Of a DNA stretch of 23,743 bases, positions 17,101 through 23,743 are shown one piece after another. Positions within the stretch are counted from its first letter, which is position 1. Every line of letters begins with the position of its first letter. This DNA is from a virus. The stretch lies in IMG/VR virus record IMGVR_UViG_3300025122_000161, positions 1 to 23,743 of that record. The stretch is one strand, 5' to 3'. The notes beneath the pieces are model-generated. The model did not search any database. It saw only the letters and a program-made list of their open reading frames with translations, and had not been told where the DNA came from. The position numbers and the translations under genes are program-made.

Positions 17101-17704
17101 ACTTCTTAACAAACGGGGCACCTTGACCCACTAATCCATCTGCAGATCCGCCATATGTCTTTCCTGTCTTGTTAAAATCTTCTCCCTCTATATTTGACAA
17201 TAGCTCCTGGGCATACTTTCCACTAAGCTCAGGATTTACATTATCCTTACTTATGATATCTTGGAGATCCTGTGCCGGGAAATACCCGTTTGAGTATTGA
17301 GCCATGACAGATCCAAGTGTATTTCTCTCAGACTGGGATGTCGCGATGAAAACGTCCTCAGCACCTTGCTGATCTGATGCCTCAAGTGGAACACCCTTTC
17401 CATCATCTCCAAGTCGAGACGCGATACTCACAGCAGGTGTGTTTCCACCCTTTAGCCTGTATGCATTATCAGTTAGATCAGTTAGATACTTCAGAAAGTC
17501 ACCTATGAGCCCTCCTTCAGTTTGTGGGTTCTGAAGACCCACTAGATCCTGTCCCGTAGCTGGCTCTATGCCGAGGTCATCTCCCTCGTTGAACTGATCT
17601 GTTGGGCCCATGTCCTCAGGATCGACCGTGATTCCGATGCGGTTGACAGTCGTGGAATACCCGCTATCACTCAGGAAATCCTTTAGCTTTTGTCTTGTCG
17701 CCAC
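14153..17704 (-). CDS. Very large baseplate / tail structural protein
   Basis: This 1183-aa protein lies right after the tape-measure region. Its first ~330 residues are Gly/Asp/Ser-rich and probably flexible. An Ala-rich hydrophobic segment (ILIAQAAAAVAAMIKI) is at about 366-382. A beta-rich central domain holds VPFYFHDLRTNEIVTFHAFI, YTEARGYGRVDSVKIYKSTT and FNEMWFKINKLTTLVYPQW (about 655-740); this recalls tail proteins of the XkdP / phage circularisation-like type that sit at the tube-baseplate junction. The C-terminus has WLDAQNTWEVDWNSRAPKFF, a short motif common near the ends of such proteins. The start is GTG at 17704, with GAGGGG 9 bases upstream, and it overlaps the 80-aa gene by 22 bases. 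The junction/baseplate role is inferred from those motifs and position, not established. Confidence 0.8.
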   Translation of the reverse strand: MATRQKLKDFLSDSGYSTTVNRIGITVDPEDMGPTDQFNEGDDLGIEPATGQDLVGLQNPQTEGGLIGDFLKYLTDLTDNAYRLKGGNTPAVSIASRLGDDGKGVPLEASDQQGAEDVFIATSQSERNTLGSVMAQYSNGYFPAQDLQDIISKDNVNPELSGKYAQELLSNIEGEDFNKTGKTYGGSADGLVGQGAPFVKKSAQQILIDRSRFSPGLGEGENGAAYAPTWETSTSQFESGEDKKGTTTEQTGYGAYDKDAAQVVLDDLKNVGRSLLLRSANWDKLDPAQDPNSFTYDDTSNIYEAGDFVGGNNQAKISPSNLRAKEAYGAPDVASSSENLIDLNETTSSRSFGSMTTDGIPFSSEANRIILIAQAAAAVAAMIKICKETWDLIQSDLGSMVNLERGPYFKGQATAIPKQAQFAIFRSTALINTRHAYNECVDEGFKVLFNTGISSPDVAKITEYPQIAEAPGFWFGVARKILRGFVGLSSAGEGLSESFTSSKTTSAGLSSILHNLQNNDVIRIMNVAAMIGDVSITTNGMIGRDDTSAKPVGQWNVDRLPDGPATRIAKSRSQKGLTSSALAWRGNSVPALYMIPRNVMIAAIEMGTLGTGTNPLKGHVGSTLVKNTYIDVAAEGPGARIPSDVVERFENLLDAEYVPFYFHDLRTNEIVTFHAFISDLSDSYTPDYTEARGYGRVDSVKIYKSTTRKIRFSFHVAATSKEDFNEMWFKINKLTTLVYPQWTEGTKISALEGASTFIQPFSQVMGASPVIRLRIGDVIKSNYSMFNLARIFGVGNSGIAPTTGEGRTAFKGHTKTFFENVFGNLYGSPMATLLGESNRALRAVGAQLLKNGFANPLGVFLIMRELQDPDSDVNPTPPSITAAGALGAVFGGQGTSDIKGYTQVSFPYLKASVNNGYIMEKGGVGPGAGDGITRWRITHPIRVMVLSRDQAILAGGPGYEPHKYVINLKAGAPLQKTQYTVMIMDFNAPFNMFGKKFIVSHADLMPNPDMLFNTYVLPAISLAETGIAIGQALANEGATVTGIPADTLVPNWLKTGAATFMQAGDDGDPGNPITKAFESTAGRGLAGVIRSINYTWLDAQNTWEVDWNSRAPKFFKVSIDFDPIHDIPPGLDYSGYNRAPLYNVGDTMQKIAGDPYRDNGRASHDTYKNQGRLAAQANNPDKD

Positions 17705-17925
17705 GTCTTCTGCCCCTCTTCAGATATTAAATATTCCAATGCGTCAGATACCTCTGATCTTCCCTTCTGATCTGCCAATTGTGATTTTAAGACTGCGTGG
17801 AGTGAGTCAGCTGTTGATAGCATCTCCCTAACACTCTTCTCTAAAAACTCTCTCTCGTCATCACCCAGCTGATCAGCGTAGTGTGTAAAGAGATCCCCCT
17901 CCATTATTTCATCGATTAGTCCCAT
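17683..17925 (-). CDS. Small 80-aa helical protein between tape measure and baseplate gene
   Basis: Not recognised. The product is acidic at the start (MGLIDEIMEGDLFTHYADQL), strongly helical by composition, and ends in WRQDKS. The ATG at 17925 comes one base after the tape-measure stop and has GGGAT upstream. Its end overlaps the next gene by 22 bases. This tight packing argues it is real and translated with its neighbours. By position it may be a baseplate or tape-measure partner, such as a tape-measure-binding chaperone. Confidence 0.7.
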   Translation of the reverse strand: MGLIDEIMEGDLFTHYADQLGDDEREFLEKSVREMLSTADSLHAVLKSQLADQKGRSEVSDALEYLISEEGQKTWRQDKS

Positions 17926-17926
17926 G

Positions 17927-20845
17927 TCATCCCATATCCGGAGCTAAGCCCAGTGTTCCGTGAGGCGTAACTGGGTTGCGTGCAACTGCACTAGCTATAG
18001 CCTGCCCGTCGATGGCAACAGTGATATTTGGTTCTGGCTCCTTCTTGGTTGATATTGTTCCATTAAGGGTATCAATGGCCACTTTTATCTCTTTAAGCGT
18101 GACCGAATCCGCGGATGTAGCAGATGCCAGGTTAGAGAGGTGTGCATTCATAGCATCTCTAGTTGCCTGCGCCGCCGCTCTGGCCTCACCATACTCTTCT
18201 CCTGCCTCTGCCTTAGTGCCCTCCTCCTTCTCAAGAACCTCCTGTCTCGACTTTGAACCTCCTGCGACGACTGCTCCTATGTCGCCACCCTCAGCAAGCG
18301 CCTTGGTTATGGCCTCCTTGTCGAGTCCAAAGTCCTCCTTATATCCCTTTAGCTGTTTCTCTGTTAGGTCTTTAGCTTGCAGTCCCCTCTCCTTCATAGA
18401 CTCAAGCATGCTCGTGGCTCTCTTCTCAGCCTTAAACACTCCCATTCCTTCCTTAAATGTCTCACTAGCGAATATCTTCTTTAGCTCCTTCTCGTAGTCA
18501 GTACCAAGGTTGAGACGCTTACGATACTCCTCCTTCTGTGCTGTCGTGAGATCTCTAAAGGTCTCACCCTTCTTTCCAATCTCCCTGGCTTCTGCCCCAT
18601 AGAAGCTCTCCCTATTTTTGAGCTCCCTATCTAGCATAGCGAGACGTCTCTTCGAGGCTACCTTCTCATCAGCTGCCTGTTGTTTCAGATTCTTTTTACG
18701 TTCCTCAATTGCAGCGACATCTGCGGCAGACTGCGCAGCCGCGCTCTCTTGAATTCCCTTCACTTTAATGTCAAGCTCTGCTTCCTCTGCTTCCTTCAGT
18801 AATTCGATACTTTTATCCAGGGTGACCCTCGCATCGAGCATGGCCTCTGAATCCGAGTCAATCTTTAGATCTGTGAGACTATTTATTAGAGACATGCCTT
18901 GCTTGTGTGCTTCAAATCTAGCACTCACCTCAGCTGACATCGCGAAACTCGACGCATCCGATGCCCTCTTCCCCTGCTTGATCATGATGTCAGCTGTCTC
19001 TTCTGACTTCTCTCCAATGCTAGTGAATGATGTGGTTATAGGATGCTCCAGCCCAAGGCCAATCTCATCTCCTATTTCTGATCCTGGAGAGTTAACAAGG
19101 TATGGCTTGAGAGCCTCTGTCATCTTATCGATTGCTTTCACAAATGTCGCAGCCATGGAATCAAAAGACTCCTCTAGCCCAGAGCCTATATCCGCCATCC
19201 CCTCAGCCATACCTGCGCTTTCTAGAATACCCTCAAGCTCCTTGCCGAGGTCTGAATCCTTTATCTCAGCACCTGCCTCCTTAAGAGACTCTGCTATCCC
19301 TGTGATACTAACCCTTAGTGTCTCAAGCTTTACCTCGTCAAGTCCTGTGATCTCTGCCATGCTCCTTCCAAGGAGTTCCATCGACAGAGATGCTGACTTT
19401 GGAATAGCCCTCTCTATAGTCGAACCGAATTTTCCCATGGAGAGGTCGAGCTCTATGAGACTCTCCTGTGTGGGAGCTAGGAAGCTCTCCTTTATGTGAG
19501 CTGCCATCATCTCTGACGTGTACCTCGTGGCACCTTCGAGATCAAGGATGTCCTCCCTAAGGAGATCCATGTTCTCCTCCATGGAGCCCATTCCCTCGTT
19601 TGTGACATTCGTTAGGTCTTCCATGGGGGTTATTGCAGCTGATGGATCTAGTAGGCGCTCAACTGACTGGATATCCTGCAGGCCTAGAACCTCCTTTATC
19701 AGCCTCTTCTCAGCAAGCGTCATTTGATCAACTGCCTTACCTGTTGAGAGCATGTCCTCTCTCATCCTTCTAAGGAATTCCTCCTGGTCTGTGTTTGCGA
19801 GGGTCATCATCTCCATGGCGTCCATCTGGACTCCAAACACTGTCGTCAGCTTTGATACGCTATCTGCAGCGCCTTCAAAGTCGAGGAACTTTCCAACAGA
19901 TCCCTCAAGGTCCTCATACCCAAGTCCAAGCTGCCGCAGTGTGACGCTTATCCTCGCTGCCTGTGCGACCGTGACATTTCCAAACTTATCTGTGTCATCG
20001 ATTATCTGTACGATATTCTGTGATATCATCTTGGATGAGTCGCCTGTCGCCTTTGCTAGCTTCTTGGAGAAGACAGCCACCTCAGCCAGCATATCAGTTC
20101 CAGCCTTCCCTGTTCGACTTATCTGGCGGGATACGACATTCTGAACGTCATCCATGTCTAGGTTGGCTGCCTTCGCATACGACTTCATCGCTATGACCTG
20201 ATCCTCAGTGAAGTCACTTGCGATCTTAAGGCCGTCGATCATTCCCTGGTCGCCCGTTATCATCTCATTAAAGTCGCCCATGACCTCGTTGAGCTGACCT
20301 ATTGATCTTCTAGGGTCTCTACCGAATATCTTGGCCCACTTCCCATCCATGTCTGTCATCTCACGATTGAGACCCATCGTTGTGTCAACGAGCTGTTTCG
20401 AGAGAGCGTTTCTAGATGCGAATGGGCCTCCAGGACCTGAGAGACCTCCATACATCCGCTGTATGACGTCAAGCTCCTCAGCTATGGGCCTTGAGATGAC
20501 ACCGTTTATGAGCGCTGCGTTTGCATCCCACGCAGCCATCGTAGCAGAGGCGGCATCGACTGCTGCTACTCCTATTTCTGTTTGAGATGCTGCGGCATCG
20601 TTGTTGGCGGCGGTGAGTCCGACAATAGATGTTGTCGTTCCAACTGCTGTTATTCCAGCATCTTCAATCATTTTTTCAGTTATGGCACCAACACTCTTTG
20701 CCTTATCTAGCTGACCAGTTATCGATAGATTTATGAGGTTCTGCATCTTCAGCTGATTGCTCAGCTGCGCGTTGATAGCCTCTAGATTCCTACCTATCTC
20801 TCTTGTGAGATCAGCCTGGGTTTTTGTCGGATCTTTGGGTGCCAT
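17927..20845 (-). CDS. Tail tape measure protein
   Basis: This protein sets tail length and is carried inside the tube. The 972 aa are mostly helical and Ala/Met/Glu-rich. The N-terminal part is typical (TREIGRNLEAINAQLSNQLK), with repeated Ala-rich helices (NDAAASQTEIGVAAVDAASA). A long conserved-looking helical centre follows (KLAKATGDSSKMISQNIVQI, ARISVTLRQLGLGYEDLEGS). Charged coiled coil lies at about 705-800 (EERKKNLKQQAADEKV, KRRLAMLDRELKNRESF). The C-terminus is rich in small residues. No obvious lysozyme or peptidase motif is seen. The ATG at 20845 has AAGGA 10 bases upstream. It sits between the small gene at 20892-21149 and the baseplate genes, the usual position for this function. 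Confidence 0.87.
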   Translation of the reverse strand: MAPKDPTKTQADLTREIGRNLEAINAQLSNQLKMQNLINLSITGQLDKAKSVGAITEKMIEDAGITAVGTTTSIVGLTAANNDAAASQTEIGVAAVDAASATMAAWDANAALINGVISRPIAEELDVIQRMYGGLSGPGGPFASRNALSKQLVDTTMGLNREMTDMDGKWAKIFGRDPRRSIGQLNEVMGDFNEMITGDQGMIDGLKIASDFTEDQVIAMKSYAKAANLDMDDVQNVVSRQISRTGKAGTDMLAEVAVFSKKLAKATGDSSKMISQNIVQIIDDTDKFGNVTVAQAARISVTLRQLGLGYEDLEGSVGKFLDFEGAADSVSKLTTVFGVQMDAMEMMTLANTDQEEFLRRMREDMLSTGKAVDQMTLAEKRLIKEVLGLQDIQSVERLLDPSAAITPMEDLTNVTNEGMGSMEENMDLLREDILDLEGATRYTSEMMAAHIKESFLAPTQESLIELDLSMGKFGSTIERAIPKSASLSMELLGRSMAEITGLDEVKLETLRVSITGIAESLKEAGAEIKDSDLGKELEGILESAGMAEGMADIGSGLEESFDSMAATFVKAIDKMTEALKPYLVNSPGSEIGDEIGLGLEHPITTSFTSIGEKSEETADIMIKQGKRASDASSFAMSAEVSARFEAHKQGMSLINSLTDLKIDSDSEAMLDARVTLDKSIELLKEAEEAELDIKVKGIQESAAAQSAADVAAIEERKKNLKQQAADEKVASKRRLAMLDRELKNRESFYGAEAREIGKKGETFRDLTTAQKEEYRKRLNLGTDYEKELKKIFASETFKEGMGVFKAEKRATSMLESMKERGLQAKDLTEKQLKGYKEDFGLDKEAITKALAEGGDIGAVVAGGSKSRQEVLEKEEGTKAEAGEEYGEARAAAQATRDAMNAHLSNLASATSADSVTLKEIKVAIDTLNGTISTKKEPEPNITVAIDGQAIASAVARNPVTPHGTLGLAPDMG

Positions 20846-20891
20846 AGATCGTTATCCTTCATAACATACATATTAGGAACATGAGAGTCAC

Positions 20892-21149
20892 CTAGAACTT
20901 CTTTTCCCTAGATGCTAATCTCTCCATGGACTCTCCCATAGGGAGATCCTGTGTAAATGATGACCTGCTTGATCTTTCGCTTGAAGCCTTCTTTCTAGCC
21001 TCTGCCTGATTATTGAACTCTTTAGTGAGCCTATCAAGAAACCACCTCCTATATGTCACAGGAAGCATTCGAACGTCAGAATAGCTCATATTGAGGTGAT
21101 ATTGAAGAAGAAACGCCTCCTCGAGGAACGACTCTCTCCAATTACTCAT
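20892..21149 (-). CDS. Small tail-assembly protein overlapping the gp26-like gene
   Basis: This 85-aa product begins WRESFLEEAFLLQYHLNMSY, followed by SDVRMLPVTYRRWFLDRLTK, then a charged, Ser/Arg-rich tail (KKASSERSSRSSF). Many phage baseplate/hub assembly cofactors just before the tape measure have this short motif (aromatic helix, then MLP-x-x-x-R-R-W-F). It is probably a chaperone or assembly factor rather than a virion part. The ATG at 21149 overlaps the upstream stop by 8 bases (ATGAGTAA). The only strong SD, GGAGG, lies 17 bases away, so initiation depends on coupling or on frameshifting at the T8 run. A TTG at 21173 is in frame but less likely. Confidence 0.75.
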   Translation of the reverse strand: MSNWRESFLEEAFLLQYHLNMSYSDVRMLPVTYRRWFLDRLTKEFNNQAEARKKASSERSSRSSFTQDLPMGESMERLASREKKF

Positions 21150-21948
21150 CAGGCCAAAAAAAATTGCCTCCAATAGGAAGTGAAACTCTCGATGACTCAG
21201 AACAGTTTGGACACTTCATCCACACTGACATGTCAATTCCAGGCTCATTCTTCTGGATGTAGGTCCGTAGTGACCTTGAGTCCCTAGCAGGCATATTCTT
21301 AACGAAGTTATTTACCTTATTTCTATCAGAGACTCCATCGACAGAGATGATTATCTGTTCAAGCTTTGACGTCACGGCACCATCGACCTTCATGTGTGGC
21401 ATCATCTTCTTCTTTCTCTCCATCACTAGAGACCTTTCCTCCTCATCTGCGCCTGTTAGAAATTTAAACTCAACAGTCTTCTTTGTGATAGGAAGCGTAA
21501 ATGAGAATAGATTCTCTCCCGGCCTGACTGGATTAATCTCTAGTCTCTTAATCTCTAGATCTGTGAGACTATAATCTTGTTTACTTTTCTCATCACACTC
21601 TGGGCACGCAGACTCAGCAGAATACATGCTACCATATCCTGTGATCCTAACTGAGACCATTAAAGCATTTCTATCTCCAAGTAACATATCCCTCACATTT
21701 ACTGACTTGTCAATTAGACATGACTGGATTAGGTGTGTTATCACAGTTCCTTGAAGTAATAGGGCCCGTGAGGCGAGGATGTCCTCCTCTTGCGCTGTCA
21801 TAGCCTTGATCTCTAATGTCTTCTTCCCGTATAGTGAGCTGTTGGATGGATAAACCATTCCTTCCGATGGGATGGGAACTATCTCAACTGGGACCTCCCA
21901 GTTAAAAGTCTCCTTCATCACATTTTCCATTGGGACATTGCTAGACAC
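21142..21948 (-). CDS. gp26-like baseplate / tail assembly protein with two CPxC pairs
   Basis: The 268 aa resemble the T4 gp26-type baseplate protein family. An N-terminal VPIPSEGMVYPSNSSLYGKK is followed by EIKAMTAQEEDILASRALLL (47-66), SCLIDKSVNVRDMLLGDRNA (76-95) and VRITGYGSMYSAESACPECD (100-119). A C-terminal zinc-ribbon-like arrangement of two Cys pairs, CPEC (115-118) and CPNC (246-249), looks able to bind one zinc. The start is GTG at 21948, with AGGAG 6 bases upstream, better than the internal ATG at residue 7. It ends in a T8 run (GGC AAT TTT TTT TGG) that overlaps the next ORF in another frame. It follows a terminator and so should have its own promoter in the 52 bases at 21949-22000. 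Confidence 0.82.
   Translation of the reverse strand: MSSNVPMENVMKETFNWEVPVEIVPIPSEGMVYPSNSSLYGKKTLEIKAMTAQEEDILASRALLLQGTVITHLIQSCLIDKSVNVRDMLLGDRNALMVSVRITGYGSMYSAESACPECDEKSKQDYSLTDLEIKRLEINPVRPGENLFSFTLPITKKTVEFKFLTGADEEERSLVMERKKKMMPHMKVDGAVTSKLEQIIISVDGVSDRNKVNNFVKNMPARDSRSLRTYIQKNEPGIDMSVWMKCPNCSESSRVSLPIGGNFFWPDE
21156..21163 (-). other. T8 run at the end of the gp26-like gene, possible recoding site
   Basis: On the minus strand the codons AAT TTT TTT TGG end in a run of eight T residues. Moving +1 (or -2) there enters the frame of the 85-aa ORF, giving a longer fused protein. This lies just upstream of the tape-measure gene, where other phages use frameshifting in their tail-assembly chaperones. 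Confidence 0.35.
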
Positions 21949-22000
21949 TATATCTCCTAATTGCTATTCATATAATCATGATATAAAATGACGTAGAAGT
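21949..22000 (-). promoter_or_regulatory. Probable promoter region of the gp26-like to pol series (boxes unresolved)
   Basis: The segment between the terminator and the gp26-like start is AT-rich. On the minus strand it reads TTTATATCATGATTATATGA followed by ATAGCAATTAGGAG. A promoter is expected here after the terminator. The heptamer TGAATAG also occurs upstream of the tube gene, before its AGGAG. I cannot assign -10 and -35 boxes. Confidence 0.3.
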
Positions 22001-22035
22001 AAAATAAAAAGGGCCCGAATTAACCAGGCCCTTTT
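22001..22035 (-). terminator. Intrinsic terminator after the tail tube gene
   Basis: A 9-bp inverted repeat AAAAGGGCC / GGCCCTTTT (arms 22007-22015 and 22027-22035) has an 11-base loop and is followed on the minus strand by TTTTTATTTT (22001-22010). It lies 27 bases after the tube stop. It separates the highly expressed sheath/tube pair from the low-copy baseplate genes. The stem also has the A/T shoulders that could make it work in either direction. Confidence 0.85.
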
Positions 22036-22061
22036 AAATTATCTAAGATGTTAAGGACAGA

Positions 22062-22553
22062 TTAGAACTGTAGGACTGCGTTATCATAACGTAGTGTAAG
22101 GGAGATCTCAACAGGAGTCTCCTCATTTCCATAATCTAATGCGTTAAAGTTGGCGTCAGTTATAAATGCTCCCTTTATGTCCCAAAGCTCAACAACAGTT
22201 CCAATTGGGTCGAGAAGCTTACACTGGATGTCTCTCTTGTAGAAATCAGCGTAACCAGCTCTTCCTGACACAGACTCGTATGCGGTTCTAATCCACTCCA
22301 TTACCTGCTGAGCACCAGATGGTGCGATGGGATCGTAGAGTGTGAGGCCTAACGTTGAAAACTCCATCTTGCCCGCCAGATATCTCTTAGCATTGATGAA
22401 ATTTAGGGTCGACACCTGAAATGTCATCTGTGGTCTATTTGTCGTCTTCATTAGGAATGCGTCAATTCCCTCTATCGCAAAGATCCACCGAAATTGCCTT
22501 TTCGGTTCGAACTTATTGGGAAGCATGTCGGTGACGGAAAGTGTTTCAGCCAT
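22062..22553 (-). CDS. gp19: Tail tube protein, T4 gp19-like
   Basis: The product forms the rigid inner tube of the contractile tail by stacking hexamers. The 163 aa equal the length of T4 gp19. Features fit the tube fold: PKRQFRWIFAIEGIDAFLMK (17-36), FINAKRYLAGKMEFSTLGLT, YDPIAPSGAQQVMEWIRTAY (about 74-93), LLDPIGTVVELWDIKGAFIT and a C-terminal beta strand (EISLTLRYDNAVLQF). The ATG at 22553 has AGGAG 8 bases upstream. It is directly downstream of the sheath gene, with 54 bases between, and is followed by a terminator, as expected for an abundant structural pair. Confidence 0.93.
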   Translation of the reverse strand: MAETLSVTDMLPNKFEPKRQFRWIFAIEGIDAFLMKTTNRPQMTFQVSTLNFINAKRYLAGKMEFSTLGLTLYDPIAPSGAQQVMEWIRTAYESVSGRAGYADFYKRDIQCKLLDPIGTVVELWDIKGAFITDANFNALDYGNEETPVEISLTLRYDNAVLQF

Positions 22554-22588
22554 TTATTTTCTCCTAAAGATAACTATTCAGCTATAAG

Positions 22589-22603
22589 TATTGTGTTACA
22601 ATA
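22589..22603. repeat. Small inverted repeat in the sheath-tube gap
   Basis: TATTGT-GTT-ACAATA forms a 6-bp stem with a 3-base loop, about 35 bases before the tube start codon. On the plus strand a run of six T follows, but no plus-strand gene exists to terminate. It could be an mRNA processing or stability element between sheath and tube. Confidence 0.35.
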
Positions 22604-22607
22604 TTTT

Positions 22608-23743
22608 TTATGCATTCTCAAATGCATCTCCGGCATTTGTGAGAACGAAATCTAGAGCGACGAACTCTGCTGTCCTTGTGGGCTGCAGGAAGATCTTTCC
22701 TCTAAGGGTGTTATTCTCAACATCTGCCTGTGTTGTAGTTGTTGCATCGATTACGACCTTGAACCTGTCAACACCGCTCTTCTCTTGTATACTTTGAAGA
22801 ATTGGTTGGACGAGAGCACTAAATTTATCTAGAGTCTCCTGTCTGTTGGGCTCGAATAGCATCAGATTAGCAACGTTTCTAACCTTTCTTCTTATATCAA
22901 TTAGAAGCCTTCTAACATTAACCCTGTCAAGGGCAGACGCTGCAGCAAGAAGTGTCTTTTGTCCAAATACCATCACTCCTGTATTAGGAAACGACGTGAT
23001 AGGATTGATATCTGCATCGTAGAGGTCGTCCAAATTAGACTTGTTAAGAGGTATGTCACCAAAGAGAACATCGCTGAGTGCACCACGCGTAAATCCTGCA
23101 GGTGCAAACCATGGATATCCAACGGTATCATTAAGCGCCATGGCTCCCATCACAGCTACAGATGGTGGACACTGAGCATTTGTTTTTGTTGTAGGATCTG
23201 TCATTATGACATCTGGGAAGTATGCTGCTGCGAATGATGTATCTAGCGCTCTTCCCTTGAATGACTCAACGGTTAGAGCGACATTCGCAAACGATCCAAC
23301 TGAGGAGGTTATGACTGAATTCATCTCGTCTCTCTCCTCAATATCCATTACATACATCGCGTCAAACCTATTTTCAACTGTGTCTATAGCGTAGTTCGTC
23401 ACTGACGTGTGTCTTAGTCCGGGAATTGCAAGGAGCTTTATATCGACGTCAGACTTAGTTCCCATGATGTCAAGAGCCTTTCTATATGCTGAGACTACCG
23501 GACCGGCTGTTCCACCTTGCGCTGTGGAATCATCCATCTCGCGTCTCGCAGCTGCATTAAGTAGTTTAGATGCATCCTTGTTAAAGATATTTAAGCCATC
23601 GAATCCTGCCTGGAGGAAGAATGTGTACTTTCCAAACGTTCTATTTCCCTGAACAGACAGATCTGACGCCTTAAATGCTCTTGTCTTGTTTGCCGCGTTA
23701 GCTGTGATGTCACCATTTCTCGTGTATGATGCACTAACCCACT
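22608..23743 (-). CDS. gp18: Tail sheath protein, C-terminal part (5' end outside window)
   Basis: The sheath surrounds the tube and contracts to drive it into the host. The reading frame is open to the right edge and gives 377 residues. Recognisable sheath stretches are GKYTFFLQAGFDGLNIFNKD (the FDG motif), then KALDIMGTKSDVDIKLLAIP and PSVAVMGAMALNDTVGYPWF. APAGFTRGALSDVL, VMVFGQKTLLAAASALDRVN and the C-terminal RRLLIDIRRKVRNVANLMLF and VVIDATTTTQADVENNTLRG domain follow. An internal ATG (23537) is not the start, since the sheath motifs continue upstream of it. Transcription runs from here into the tube gene. Confidence 0.93.
   Translation of the reverse strand, partial: WVSASYTRNGDITANAANKTRAFKASDLSVQGNRTFGKYTFFLQAGFDGLNIFNKDASKLLNAAARREMDDSTAQGGTAGPVVSAYRKALDIMGTKSDVDIKLLAIPGLRHTSVTNYAIDTVENRFDAMYVMDIEERDEMNSVITSSVGSFANVALTVESFKGRALDTSFAAAYFPDVIMTDPTTKTNAQCPPSVAVMGAMALNDTVGYPWFAPAGFTRGALSDVLFGDIPLNKSNLDDLYDADINPITSFPNTGVMVFGQKTLLAAASALDRVNVRRLLIDIRRKVRNVANLMLFEPNRQETLDKFSALVQPILQSIQEKSGVDRFKVVIDATTTTQADVENNTLRGKIFLQPTRTAEFVALDFVLTNAGDAFENA

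Noticed and set aside
18768-19499. Plus-strand ORF of 243 aa
   Set aside because: Antisense shadow of the tape measure; Ser-rich low-complexity translation caused by the complementary codon pattern.
22589-22610. Inverted repeat plus T6 on the plus strand read as a terminator
   Set aside because: No plus-strand gene leads into it, the stem is only 6 A/T-rich pairs, and on the minus strand no U-run follows.
1-23743. tRNA genes, CRISPR arrays, insertion sequences, integrase or attachment sites
   Set aside because: None seen: the coding sequence is almost continuous, no gap is long enough for most of these, and no repeats of array type or transposase motifs are visible.

Overview
This window is a piece of a tailed-bacteriophage genome of the contractile-tail (myovirus) type. 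The tail sheath, tail tube and baseplate proteins look T4-like, as do the RecA/UvsX recombinase and the gp32-type single-stranded-DNA-binding protein. All convincing genes lie on the minus strand, packed with gaps of a few bases or short overlaps. No host genes, tRNAs, CRISPR arrays, integrase or insertion sequences are visible. Host and lifestyle cannot be read from the window.

In the direction of transcription (right to left), the first block is the tail module. It begins with the sheath (cut by the right edge) and the tube, followed by an intrinsic terminator. Then come a gp26-like zinc-cysteine baseplate/tail-assembly protein, a small protein overlapping its end, the tape measure, an 80-residue protein, a very large baseplate protein (1183 aa), a gp53/LysM-like wedge protein and a second very large hub-like protein (1057 aa).

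Without changing strand, the map then passes into DNA metabolism. A short family A DNA polymerase without an exonuclease domain is followed by an HD-domain phosphohydrolase, two unrecognised genes, the gp32-like SSB with its own terminator, a RecA/UvsX recombinase, a 5'-3' exonuclease/RNase H, a DnaB/gp41-type helicase, and a class II (B12-dependent) ribonucleotide reductase cut by the left edge. Together these supply dNTPs, unwinding, synthesis, primer removal, ssDNA coating and recombination. The notable mixture is a T4-like tail and recombination set with a PolA-type polymerase in place of the family B polymerase of T4.

Two recoding candidates stand out. First, the 239-aa gene at 8113-8832 ends just after a run of nine A residues, and the -1 frame continues as a natural-looking protein to 7856. 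This could be a programmed frameshift, a slippage site, a true mutation or a one-base assembly error. Second, the gp26-like gene ends in a run of eight T residues exactly where the small gene before the tape measure opens in another frame, an arrangement reminiscent of tail-assembly frameshifts in other phages. The SSB leader also carries a hairpin followed by an AU-rich stretch, a layout like the autoregulatory operator of T4 gene 32.
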